NCBI GenBank assembly: GCA_964540415.1
Contig: CAZIMM010000012.1
Location: 1 to 43,153 of the forward strand
Direction of reading: 5' to 3'
Length of the DNA stretch: 43,153 nucleotides
DNA from: CAZIMM01 sp964540415
Lineage (GTDB): Bacteria > Bacillota > Clostridia > Oscillospirales > Acutalibacteraceae
This document shows, in pieces, positions 10,001-17,035 of the stretch. A program made the position numbers and the translations under genes. The notes beneath the pieces were generated by a model. The model ran no database searches. It was not told the origin of the DNA and saw nothing but the letters and a program-made list of their open reading frames with translations. Position 1 is the stretch's first letter, and each line of letters begins with the position of its first letter.

Positions 10001-11832
10001 AGCATGACGACACCATGCCCGTCGGCACAACAGGCATTGTCAAGTTCAGAGAGTCAACAGGTGCAACAGTCACCAATGTTTCTCTTGTCGCGGACAACGG
10101 CGCAACGCTCACTCAGCTTGCAAACGAAACCGGCAGCGACGGACTGGATTACTACCGCTGGGAGATTAACACAGCAAACGTTCCGGTATATTCCCTTGTT
10201 AACCTTACCGCAACCTTCACCCAGCCGAGCACCGGCAGCACTTACTCCGCATCCTCCGCAATCTATGTTAACGAGGGCGCAAAGAAAATCACAATCACAA
10301 ACAACACTGTGATTTCCGGATACATCCGCAACCTCTACACCGTTGAGCTTTCCGGCTGCGATGCCGTGAGCACTGCGGCTTACACCAACTCCGCCACCGT
10401 TGCGGCAAACCCGGGAACATCTCCCGAAATGAACAACACGGTTGCTCCCGCCGGCTATCTGTATGTTGATTGCAGCAAGTACACAAACCTCACACAAATC
10501 CCGAACCTCAGCGTCTCGGTGAGAAAGTCTGCTGCATCCTACGGCTCCGAATATTCGGCAAACAGCGTTTTCACAGCAAGCACACTCAAGAGCATCGTTC
10601 CGTCAAATACGGCTTACCATACCACGATGTACAACGCCGCAGAAAGCAAGTACAATGAAGCAAGCTTCACACTTAACCAGAACGATGCCAAGACCTATAC
10701 ATTCTCCGGCGCTGTCCCCGCAGCAGGCCAGACAAAGGAAATTTACTACAATGTAAACTTCCAGCTCACCTGCACAAGCGGCGGCAATCTCTCAGGCGGA
10801 CCGAAGTTCAAGCTGGTCATTTATTCCTATGATAAGACGGCGCTTCGCAGCGCGGTGCAGGCCGCACAGAATGCCTGCCGCCAGAGCTGGTTCTATGAGA
10901 GCGGCTGGACAATTTATAAGCGCGACCTCAACAACGCAATAAAGACCTTGCTCAACCCGACTGTCAGCCAGGCTCAGATTAACGAAGCAACCTCAAACCT
11001 TCTCGAATCCCAAACATGGCTCAAGGTTAAGAATGCTTCGTTCGAAAACCTCAGGGTTGCAATGGCTGCCGCGTCGGCACTCAACCCGCTGGATTATGAG
11101 AATTACTCCGTGCTCGGAAACATCATCGCAAACATCAATTTCGACGAGACAATGCTTGAGCAGTCCTATGTTAACGAGCTTGCAACAAACATTTACACCG
11201 CTATCGGCCAGCTTGTTTCCAGAACAGTCAGATGCACCGTCAATTGCTATGACATCAACGGCACACAGGTTCAGAGCAACTCCGTTGTTCTCGAAAGCGG
11301 AAGCACCTCAATGCCGGTGGCAAGCAGCAATTGGTATGCAAAGGTCGGCCAGAGGATAATGATTAACGTTCCCCAGGTTCTCGGTTATTCATCAACCGAC
11401 ACCGCAAAATACGTCACAATCACAAATGATCCCGAGGCAAATGTCTACAACTTCTATTACACCCCGAATCAGTACAGAATCACGCTCAACACAAACGGCG
11501 GCACATGCTCCCAATCATATGCAAACGTAACCTACGGCACAACATATGCCAACCTTCCGGTTCCGACTCTTGATGGCTATGATTTCGCCGGCTGGTTCAC
11601 AAAGCTCAGCGGAGGCACTCTCATCAACGAGGAAACTCCGGTTACAACCAGCACCTACAGAACCCTCTATGCTCACTGGACGGAGACCCCGGAGGTTCAG
11701 AGCAACGGCGAGTCATCGGCAGTCGACACTGAAGTTGTCGAGACGGTGAAGGGCTTGTTCCAGAAGCTGCTTGACTTCCTTGCCGGATCCATCCTCGGTG
11801 AAATTTTCTCAATCATCACCAATTTGTTCTAA
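7099..11832 (+). CDS. Giant secreted multidomain protein with FIVAR-like and InlB-type repeats
   Basis: The start at 7099 is preceded by GGAGG (7086-7090) with 8-base spacing, giving 1577 residues. Residues 1-28 are a signal peptide ending in ASAYA. About residues 30-830 form a large region I do not recognise. Helical FIVAR-like segments follow (about 838-956, and 1244-1308 with ACRQSWFY), with beta-rich stretches between them. A MucBP-like strand region is at about 1375-1458, and one Listeria-Bacteroides (InlB B/Flg_new) repeat at about 1459-1529 contains TLNTNGGT, DFAGWF and LYAHW. The protein ends in a hydrophobic amphipathic tail (LLDFLAGSILGEIFSIITNLF). There is no LPXTG motif. Residues 1244-1529 are paralogous to part of the next exoprotein. 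A cell-surface or adhesin-like role is an inference from the repeats. Confidence 0.85.
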   Translation: MSKSKRLLCVIMACVLMLGTLGVGASAYASYSTPQGFNSVGKPVYTFEQSCSMLCDYIDALLYEQDIYFEKDIVVATLTFDLRSIDGLYWSIEHLLGQGIWTVAKPLIGDLKKLNGDAVKGVRRTSNNDSAVLYALVQFLYDNRSSIIGKLVDGSINWGLVDNFADLPAMITNLPVYLKETVYRKLEGLADDAALPANYSVDVALQDMVNGLIIGELDTATGKYSGFLPCFGESESSRAKISLSEISFYDFVQNLIDAALADIAIPLVTDLLVEKTPAGEEPDEDSLMIVTTDEFPYGEPGHGGIAAMVPGIVNIFLPEASYAHFTWNENQFPLLELERYLHWLLLSEDATYTYDDNNNLTGWSYAVTATPVGLNAIFSLEDGFTVDQPFNDALVPNLITFIALLPGLGSTLGVEFLQGLDFPDEATLRAMDPIEMFALIIRQIVPNFLEVRIPASCNDIESCVFYIVRSFAMDILPEIDYSSLIQANGKPVHRAYLEIGADLLVYYLNSVIDVNLSYATNFEGTLEDLIDWAVDRYGVMFNVTNYSSYTTVWQKLDATVFDLIPLNWLCGDITGSEDLIMDTIFDNLVEFRFGQMLSFIGKNNGDGAAEFHQPVVPVVLSLVTRVLNAACQGIAVLPTGTSTLKTLDAVFEKSMLRSIVENFIVALNSKKSAVFPKLLPLVAMLMGLQGDAGYKVEGAPETEAPATINQLRQRLYSQQHDNTGLICSDDGYVSFGEVDFTPQYIFNQYKDWYKKAYDLLKAYEVNPYLVNPYDITDTYYCIGYYYDLMTQKSTFYNRYLVEEINYATSQNYADLQAPYLNGEVDLDGIPLPPHYSLRSWNNYVTALNFANDVVNSSVSNLRQSLISDARKNLYNAQKALTLFTGFANYAALDGAIDYAESRIGNDLSKYTTNTANAYSRALSAAKNLPRDYDTAQQNLINSAASALTTARMNLEVWELSYELGASFKHDDTMPVGTTGIVKFRESTGATVTNVSLVADNGATLTQLANETGSDGLDYYRWEINTANVPVYSLVNLTATFTQPSTGSTYSASSAIYVNEGAKKITITNNTVISGYIRNLYTVELSGCDAVSTAAYTNSATVAANPGTSPEMNNTVAPAGYLYVDCSKYTNLTQIPNLSVSVRKSAASYGSEYSANSVFTASTLKSIVPSNTAYHTTMYNAAESKYNEASFTLNQNDAKTYTFSGAVPAAGQTKEIYYNVNFQLTCTSGGNLSGGPKFKLVIYSYDKTALRSAVQAAQNACRQSWFYESGWTIYKRDLNNAIKTLLNPTVSQAQINEATSNLLESQTWLKVKNASFENLRVAMAAASALNPLDYENYSVLGNIIANINFDETMLEQSYVNELATNIYTAIGQLVSRTVRCTVNCYDINGTQVQSNSVVLESGSTSMPVASSNWYAKVGQRIMINVPQVLGYSSTDTAKYVTITNDPEANVYNFYYTPNQYRITLNTNGGTCSQSYANVTYGTTYANLPVPTLDGYDFAGWFTKLSGGTLINEETPVTTSTYRTLYAHWTETPEVQSNGESSAVDTEVVETVKGLFQKLLDFLAGSILGEIFSIITNLF

Positions 11833-11855
11833 TCCGCAGTTTTCAACCGAATAGT

Positions 11856-11890
11856 GTCTGCGCGGCATTGGCATCCGATGCCGCGCAGAC
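11856..11890 (+). terminator. 13-bp perfect hairpin between two exoprotein genes
   Basis: GTCTGCGCGGCAT (11856-11868) and ATGCCGCGCAGAC (11878-11890) pair perfectly around a 9-base loop. CAAAAATTTA follows rather than a clean T-run, so it may be a weak terminator, a processing site or an mRNA-stabilising hairpin. It sits 24 bases after the upstream stop and 26 bases before the next ATG. Confidence 0.6.
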
Positions 11891-11915
11891 CAAAAATTTA
11901 TAACGGGGGCATATC

Positions 11916-14900
11916 ATGAAGACTTCAAAAAAGATAATAAGCTTGCTGCTCACGGCGGCAATGCTTATTGCCATGACTGTTACGGGCGGAGTTGTTGTTT
12001 CTGCCGCTTCAGACATTGGCAAGGCTTCTCTCAATGCCGCAATATCAATGTACTCCACCTATTCCCCGACACTGTATTCGACGGATACTTGGGCCGATTA
12101 CACCGCAGCCTACAACGCTGCAACATCGGTTTACAACAATTCATCCGCAACGAGCAGTCAGGTTCAGTGGGCATTGGCGGATTTGACTATGGCAGAAAAT
12201 TCACTTCGCAAAAACACCCAGACGGTGGTTTTCAGCGCTGTGGATTCTCCGCTCATCAGCAGAATCGCTCCGGGCACAAGCGAATACACGGCAACGGTTT
12301 ACTTTACTGTACCGGCCGGCTACACTTATTCCTTTGCTGACATGTCGGCCTCCCTGCAGGCGGGCTTTGCGTCTCTCGGTTCGGGTGTTGCCACTTATAT
12401 CAGCTCCTCGGCAGCTTCCAAGCCGGCTCTTCAGAGCGGCAGGCAGCTTGTCGGCTTCAATGTGACATTTTCTGTTGCCGCTTCGGCGGGCACCTATGTT
12501 AAAATTCCGTTTTCATGGACGGTTATTAACCCTATACTCGGAGAAAAAACCTACAATTCTTTTATAATGTTCTATGTCAGCGCAGAAGGAACACAGACAA
12601 CGAACAAAGCGGCTCTCGGCCATATCCTTCAGTATGAGCTTTCGGCCTGCCGCCAGTCCTGGATGTACGCAACCGGCTATGACACCTACACCAGCGTTCT
12701 GGACAGTGCTCTTGCCGTCTTCTCAAACCTGACCTCAACCCAAACGCAAATTGACCGTGCAGTTTCCAACATTGAGCTTGCAATCGACGATATGACAGAA
12801 AGCACTGCAAATTACGACGGCGTTTATGCCGCGATTGCCGATGCAAATTCGAGAGACCAATCGGTTTATGATAATTTTAACGATGTTGTTTCGGCAATTT
12901 CCCTTGTTGAATACAATCTTCCGCAGTCCCAACAGGAGTATGTTGATCAGCTTGCCCAAGGCATTGTTGACGCACTCAATGCTCTGACACTGAAGATTGC
13001 GCGCTACACCGTGCATTGCCACGATGCAGCCGGCAACGACCTTGTTGCCCCGTCACGCATAACCTCAAAAATGACCTATGTCGTGAGTGTCACAGCTCCG
13101 GCAATCGCGGGATATGTTCCCTCTGTCGAGTCGCAGACGATTCGCCTTGAACAGACGGATATTGATGTTGTTTTCACCTACGCTCCGTGTGACTACGTCG
13201 TTACGTTCTATCCGCAGGGCGGTACCGTCGGCGTTGCGAGCAAGAGTGTTGTTTATGATGCGGAGTACGGCGAGCTTCCCGTTCCAGTGCGCCCCGGCTA
13301 TGCCTTCCTCGGCTGGTATTCTCTTGCCGCCGGCGGTGAGCGTGTTCTTGCCGAAACCATTGTCACCGTCAACTATTTTTCAAAGCTCTATGCTCATTGG
13401 AGCGACATCGAAAGCTACACCCTTCGCTTCGACTCTAACGGCGGCTCCGAGCTTGAAGACAGCACCAAGACCTACGGCGTTTCCGTAACCCTTCCCACAC
13501 CCACACTTTACGGTTACGATTTCGCAGGCTGGTATTTCGATGAGACTCTTGAAACCGCGGCTAACTTCACCGTAATGCCCGATCTCGGCGATGCCGGTGA
13601 TATCGTTATGCTCTATGCGAAGTGGACACCGAAAACCTACAATGTGACTCTTGATGCCAACGGCGGTGTGAATGCGGGCGGCAACACCTTCTCCGTAACC
13701 TACAACGCGGCATACGGTGAGCTTCCGACTCCTTCCCGTGAAGGCTATAGCTTCACAAATTGGTATGCTTATTTCGAAGCAGAGGATTTCGATCCGCTCA
13801 ACCCGGAATATGATTATCTCCCCGTAACCTCTTCGTCAACGGTTGCTTTTGAATCCAACCATACCCTTTATGCAGAGTGGAGCATCAACACCTATACGCT
13901 CTATTTTGACATGGACGGCGGCACGGCGATTGCCCCCATCACCCAGGTTTACGGCACAGATATAACCGGAATCAACCCCACAAAAGAGTTCTATGCTTTT
14001 GACGGTTGGACTTTCAACGGTCAGCCGTTCACCCTCACCACCATGCCCGCGGGTGATATCACTCTTAAGGCTACATGGAAGCTCGACGTCTGGGCAACCT
14101 ACTATGTTGACATTTACCGCAACGTGGACGGTCAGCTCATCCCCACCGACTCGGCGATGGCCGGTGAAACCGTAACGGTGCAGGTCGGTCTAAAAACCAA
14201 CTATGCCGCAGGCGCAGGCCGTCTCAGCCTGATGTATGATATAACTTTCTTTGACAAGCTGTCCGGCACATTTGCAAGCAACATCACCTTTAACAGTGAC
14301 TCGGTCTACCTTTCCAACATCGGCACCAAGAACGGTTCTCTTGTTTATCCGGCAACCAGCTGGAGTTCGTTCCTTGATCCCTCGTTCCCGTCGGCGAATT
14401 TCAACTGCATCATGACCAACTATGTTGTCGGCACAGGCAAGACTCCGGTTGCAATCACGGAAAAGGAAGTTATTTTCTCCGTTAATCTCACGCTGAAATC
14501 CACGGTGACAACAGGCTTGTCCTCTGCGGTTTACTGTGAGCCGCTCTTCCAGCGCACGGCTGAAAACAACTCCACAAAGAGTCCGCTGTATATCAGCAAC
14601 TATTATAATGCAACAAACGATTCCGTCAACCTCGGCGGTATCTTCACGGACAACAGCAAGACTCTTACGGTCACCGATGTTCCGTTTGCGCTGCTCGCAA
14701 AGAAAACGGCTGCCGCAACAACGGTCATTGACAACACAGGCTTTGTTGTATCGGGTATTGCTCCCAAGCTTACACCCGCCGCTTTCGCTTCCGATTATGC
14801 GAAGGTTGTCGGCACAGGCACCATCAGCTGTGATGATGCTTTCATCGGCACCGGTTCGATAATAAGAATCGTCAACGCAGGCGCAACCCTGAAAACTTAC

Positions 14901-15125
14901 ACCGCGCTTGTCTACGGCGATATTGACGGAAACGGCAAGATTAACGGTCAGGATGCATTCTTGATTGAGCTTTACACCAACGGTATGCTCACGGCCGCAG
15001 ATATCGGTGTTCTCGGAATGAGGGCAGCCGATGCCGACCATGACGGCAATGTTGATGCCGACGATTTGACGCTGGTGCGAAATGCCGGTGTTTCAAAAGC
15101 TTCGGTGTCTCAGGTCGTTGCATAA
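11916..15125 (+). CDS. Secreted FIVAR/InlB-repeat protein with C-terminal dockerin
   Basis: A 1069-residue exported protein. The signal peptide is about residues 1-31 (ending VVVSAAS). Two FIVAR-like helical segments lie at about 33-98 and 228-295, the second with ACRQSWMY as in the upstream gene. A MucBP-like stretch is near 360-425. Four InlB/Listeria-Bacteroides repeats run from about 427 to 723 (FYPQGG, FDSNGG, LDANGG and FDMDGG starts, each closing with a Trp). A beta domain at about 725-935 has a cohesin-like look (GETVTVQVGL). A type I dockerin-like pair of calcium loops, DIDGNGKINGQD and DADHDGNVDADD, ends the protein. GGGGG at 11905-11909 is the ribosome site. It is probably anchored or assembled at the surface through dockerin-cohesin pairing, if a partner exists in the genome. 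Confidence 0.87.
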   Translation: MKTSKKIISLLLTAAMLIAMTVTGGVVVSAASDIGKASLNAAISMYSTYSPTLYSTDTWADYTAAYNAATSVYNNSSATSSQVQWALADLTMAENSLRKNTQTVVFSAVDSPLISRIAPGTSEYTATVYFTVPAGYTYSFADMSASLQAGFASLGSGVATYISSSAASKPALQSGRQLVGFNVTFSVAASAGTYVKIPFSWTVINPILGEKTYNSFIMFYVSAEGTQTTNKAALGHILQYELSACRQSWMYATGYDTYTSVLDSALAVFSNLTSTQTQIDRAVSNIELAIDDMTESTANYDGVYAAIADANSRDQSVYDNFNDVVSAISLVEYNLPQSQQEYVDQLAQGIVDALNALTLKIARYTVHCHDAAGNDLVAPSRITSKMTYVVSVTAPAIAGYVPSVESQTIRLEQTDIDVVFTYAPCDYVVTFYPQGGTVGVASKSVVYDAEYGELPVPVRPGYAFLGWYSLAAGGERVLAETIVTVNYFSKLYAHWSDIESYTLRFDSNGGSELEDSTKTYGVSVTLPTPTLYGYDFAGWYFDETLETAANFTVMPDLGDAGDIVMLYAKWTPKTYNVTLDANGGVNAGGNTFSVTYNAAYGELPTPSREGYSFTNWYAYFEAEDFDPLNPEYDYLPVTSSSTVAFESNHTLYAEWSINTYTLYFDMDGGTAIAPITQVYGTDITGINPTKEFYAFDGWTFNGQPFTLTTMPAGDITLKATWKLDVWATYYVDIYRNVDGQLIPTDSAMAGETVTVQVGLKTNYAAGAGRLSLMYDITFFDKLSGTFASNITFNSDSVYLSNIGTKNGSLVYPATSWSSFLDPSFPSANFNCIMTNYVVGTGKTPVAITEKEVIFSVNLTLKSTVTTGLSSAVYCEPLFQRTAENNSTKSPLYISNYYNATNDSVNLGGIFTDNSKTLTVTDVPFALLAKKTAAATTVIDNTGFVVSGIAPKLTPAAFASDYAKVVGTGTISCDDAFIGTGSIIRIVNAGATLKTYTALVYGDIDGNGKINGQDAFLIELYTNGMLTAADIGVLGMRAADADHDGNVDADDLTLVRNAGVSKASVSQVVA

Positions 15126-15130
15126 ACCCC

Positions 15131-15733
15131 GTGATCTTAAAACTCTCAGCCGTCTGCCTCGACGGAGGACTTGAGCAGTCTGTTTTTGACAGTTGGCTCG
15201 CTCTGCTCCCTTTTGACAGGCAGACGGAAATATGCAAAAAAACAAAACCCGCCGCGGAACTTTCCCTGGCGGGTGATTTGCTTGCACGTTTGCTGCTTTC
15301 TCAGACGCTGAATCTGCCGCTTCGGGACATTGAGTTTTTGTATGCCGCAAGCGGTAAGCCGGATGTCCGGGCGGCAGACGTTTTTTTTAGCATCAGTCAT
15401 TCGGGAAGCCTTGCGGCGGCAGTGGTTTGCGATTGCCCCTGCGGGCTTGATGTTCAGAGACCGGTTAGGTATAATCCGTCTGTCATGCGGCGTGAGTTTT
15501 CGGGTGAGGACTGTGAATATCTGGAAAACTTGCCCACACAGTCTGAAAAGGATGCCGAATTCACGCGTCTCTGGACCCGCAAGGAAAGCTTACTTAAGGC
15601 GCTCGGCTGCGGCTTTGCGGAACAGTCGGAGGAGCTCAGACGCACACCGCTCTCAGGGCATGTCAGCGGCTGTGAATTCACTCACGGTCAAATCGGAGGA
15701 TACTTTGCTGCCGTCTGCGAAATGAAGAAATAA
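15131..15733 (+). CDS. 4'-phosphopantetheinyl transferase, Sfp type
   Basis: Transfers the phosphopantetheine arm of CoA to a Ser of carrier proteins. The 200-residue length and the motifs fit the Sfp family: GKP at 75-77, FSISHSG at 86-92, GLDVQ at 105-109 and WTRKESLLKALG at 148-159. Asp107 and the KE of WTRKE supply metal and catalytic contacts; the second acidic residue of the usual D-x-E is Gln109 here. The start is a GTG at 15131, only 5 bases after the dockerin gene stop and without a clear ribosome site, so translation is probably coupled. No NRPS or PKS gene is in the window; it may serve ACP or an unseen pathway. Confidence 0.88.
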   Translation: MILKLSAVCLDGGLEQSVFDSWLALLPFDRQTEICKKTKPAAELSLAGDLLARLLLSQTLNLPLRDIEFLYAASGKPDVRAADVFFSISHSGSLAAAVVCDCPCGLDVQRPVRYNPSVMRREFSGEDCEYLENLPTQSEKDAEFTRLWTRKESLLKALGCGFAEQSEELRRTPLSGHVSGCEFTHGQIGGYFAAVCEMKK

Positions 15734-15791
15734 GTTTGAAAACCGCAAAAGGTGTCAATTGAATCAGAGTTGAAGTGCCGGGAGCTTACAG

Positions 15792-16394
15792 TCATTTTTT
15801 TCCGCGCAGTCTCTGCGCAACCTCAACAATTTTGAACGCAGGTGCATAGCTGTCAGGTGCTTCAACAACCTTGACACCGCCTGAGGTCAGATAAGCATCA
15901 AGGTCCTTTTCCGCCGCGGGCAGACACATCGGAGGGAACATCACACACCACCAATTTCTGCCGGCTCCTTCCCCCAGAATAACCCGAACAGCCATGTACT
16001 CACCTGCGGGCATTACAAATTCATCATATTTTCTCGTCCCGAAATACTCTTTTCCGACCTCAACAGTGACCCCATATTCACAGCCGGCGTTCCGCATAAC
16101 CTCGAGCGCAGCCTCGCGCAGCTCGGCAATGCGGGGCGTTATTTTTTCTGTTGCCTCGTCGGCGGTAACTGTGCCGTCGAAAATGTCATCTCCGCGTTCA
16201 AGCACGGCATCACGGACGGCAAGCTTGAGCTGTTGGTCGGCATCGGAATCCGAGTTTGCTATAACGTGCAGGCGCAACACCTGCGTTCGCACAACGTCGC
16301 ATTCGGCTGCGAACACCGTAACGTTAAGTACCGAGGCGATCACCATTGCCGCAAGAACCAGCAGCTCGATTTTTTCACATCTTTTTAACAACAT
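15792..16394 (-). CDS. spoIIR: Stage II sporulation protein R
   Basis: SpoIIR is made in the forespore, exported into the intermembrane space and triggers SpoIIGA to process pro-sigma-E in the mother cell. The 200-residue product has an N-terminal membrane/signal segment (LLVLAAMVIASVLNVTVFA). The family hallmarks LRLHVIANSDS, LKLAVRDAVL, GKEYFGTRKY, PAGEYMAVRV and NWWCVMFPP follow. I place the start at 16394, where AGGAAAGG lies just upstream on the minus strand; an upstream ATG at 16415 is possible but lacks a ribosome site. The gene is alone on this strand, convergent with the phosphopantetheinyl transferase gene. It implies that the organism can sporulate or recently could. Confidence 0.93.
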   Translation of the reverse strand: MLLKRCEKIELLVLAAMVIASVLNVTVFAAECDVVRTQVLRLHVIANSDSDADQQLKLAVRDAVLERGDDIFDGTVTADEATEKITPRIAELREAALEVMRNAGCEYGVTVEVGKEYFGTRKYDEFVMPAGEYMAVRVILGEGAGRNWWCVMFPPMCLPAAEKDLDAYLTSGGVKVVEAPDSYAPAFKIVEVAQRLRGKK

Positions 16395-16938
16395 TTTGTT
16401 TCCTTTCCTGCGCACTGCGCAATACAGACAATGTACCCGCGGGGAAAATATCTCTTCCCACTCTGGTCATAGCGATTATTGGCGTTTGCCCGGAAAAATA
16501 TTCAAATTGATGTTCCGATGCACACACTTTCCGTGCATGCGTTTTTCTCCGCCCGGAAAGTGAACAAAATGGCTGCGCCTGCGCTGCTCTTTTCGGTTAA
16601 AATTCTTTGTAACCGCCGGCAAGTAACCGACGGTAAACCCGCATCGGCATCAGACACACCACTGTAAAACCCACCGTAAAAGTCACCGAAGTGTGTTGCT
16701 CAGAGGCCTGTGAATTCCGTAAGCGGGGCAATCCAAACTGTATTGCAGACATTTTTTTATTTCGGAGATGCAAAACACTGCTTTTGGAAATCGTTAACAG
16801 AAAATTTACAATTGCTGCACCTGAAAAGATTTCTACATATCGTACCACATTAGATTTTTGCTGCCCATATAGTGCGCCGAATCGGCGTTTATCAAATGAA
16901 ATGCAACGTGTATGCCGGTTGTGTCTAAATATTCATTA
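16395..16938. other. Gene-poor intergenic region between spoIIR and the 746-aa exoprotein
   Basis: About 540 bases with no convincing gene. A short dyad, ATGCAC/GTGCAT (16518-16523 and 16533-16538), is followed by GCGTTTTTC. Open frames of 62-189 codons here lack ribosome sites and protein-like composition. I could not identify a clear sigma-F promoter for spoIIR. Confidence 0.6.
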
Positions 16939-16954
16939 CTGTAAATCTTTACAG
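16939..16954. promoter_or_regulatory. 7-bp perfect dyad just upstream of -35
   Basis: CTGTAAA (16939-16945) and TTTACAG (16948-16954) form a perfect inverted repeat with a 2-base centre. It ends 3 bases before the -35 box of the following promoter, a typical place for an operator or activator site. The binding protein is unknown. Confidence 0.5.
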
Positions 16955-16957
16955 CTA

Positions 16958-16986
16958 TTGACAAAACTTTCTGCAATTATTATAAT
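16958..16986 (+). promoter_or_regulatory. Perfect-consensus sigma-A promoter
   Basis: TTGACA (16958-16963), exactly 17 bases, then TATAAT (16981-16986). It precedes the 746-aa exoprotein. The expected transcript starts near 16993 and carries a short leader with TTGGG-CAATA-CCCAA (17006-17020) and the ribosome site AGGAGG (17023-17028). This predicts strong expression. Confidence 0.9.
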
Positions 16987-17035
16987 AACAAGGAAGTATT
17001 GCAATTTGGGCAATACCCAATAAGGAGGAATTTTA

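Noticed and set aside
14190..15041. 283-codon minus-strand open frame opposite the dockerin region
   Set aside because: It mirrors the dockerin protein; the sense strand carries clear calcium-loop motifs.
16518..16545. Terminator in the spoIIR upstream region
   Set aside because: The stem is only 6 bp, and no plus-strand transcript is known to end there.
16691..17023. 110-codon plus-strand open frame before the 746-aa gene
   Set aside because: No ribosome site, odd Cys-rich composition, and it runs through the perfect promoter and dyad of the next gene.
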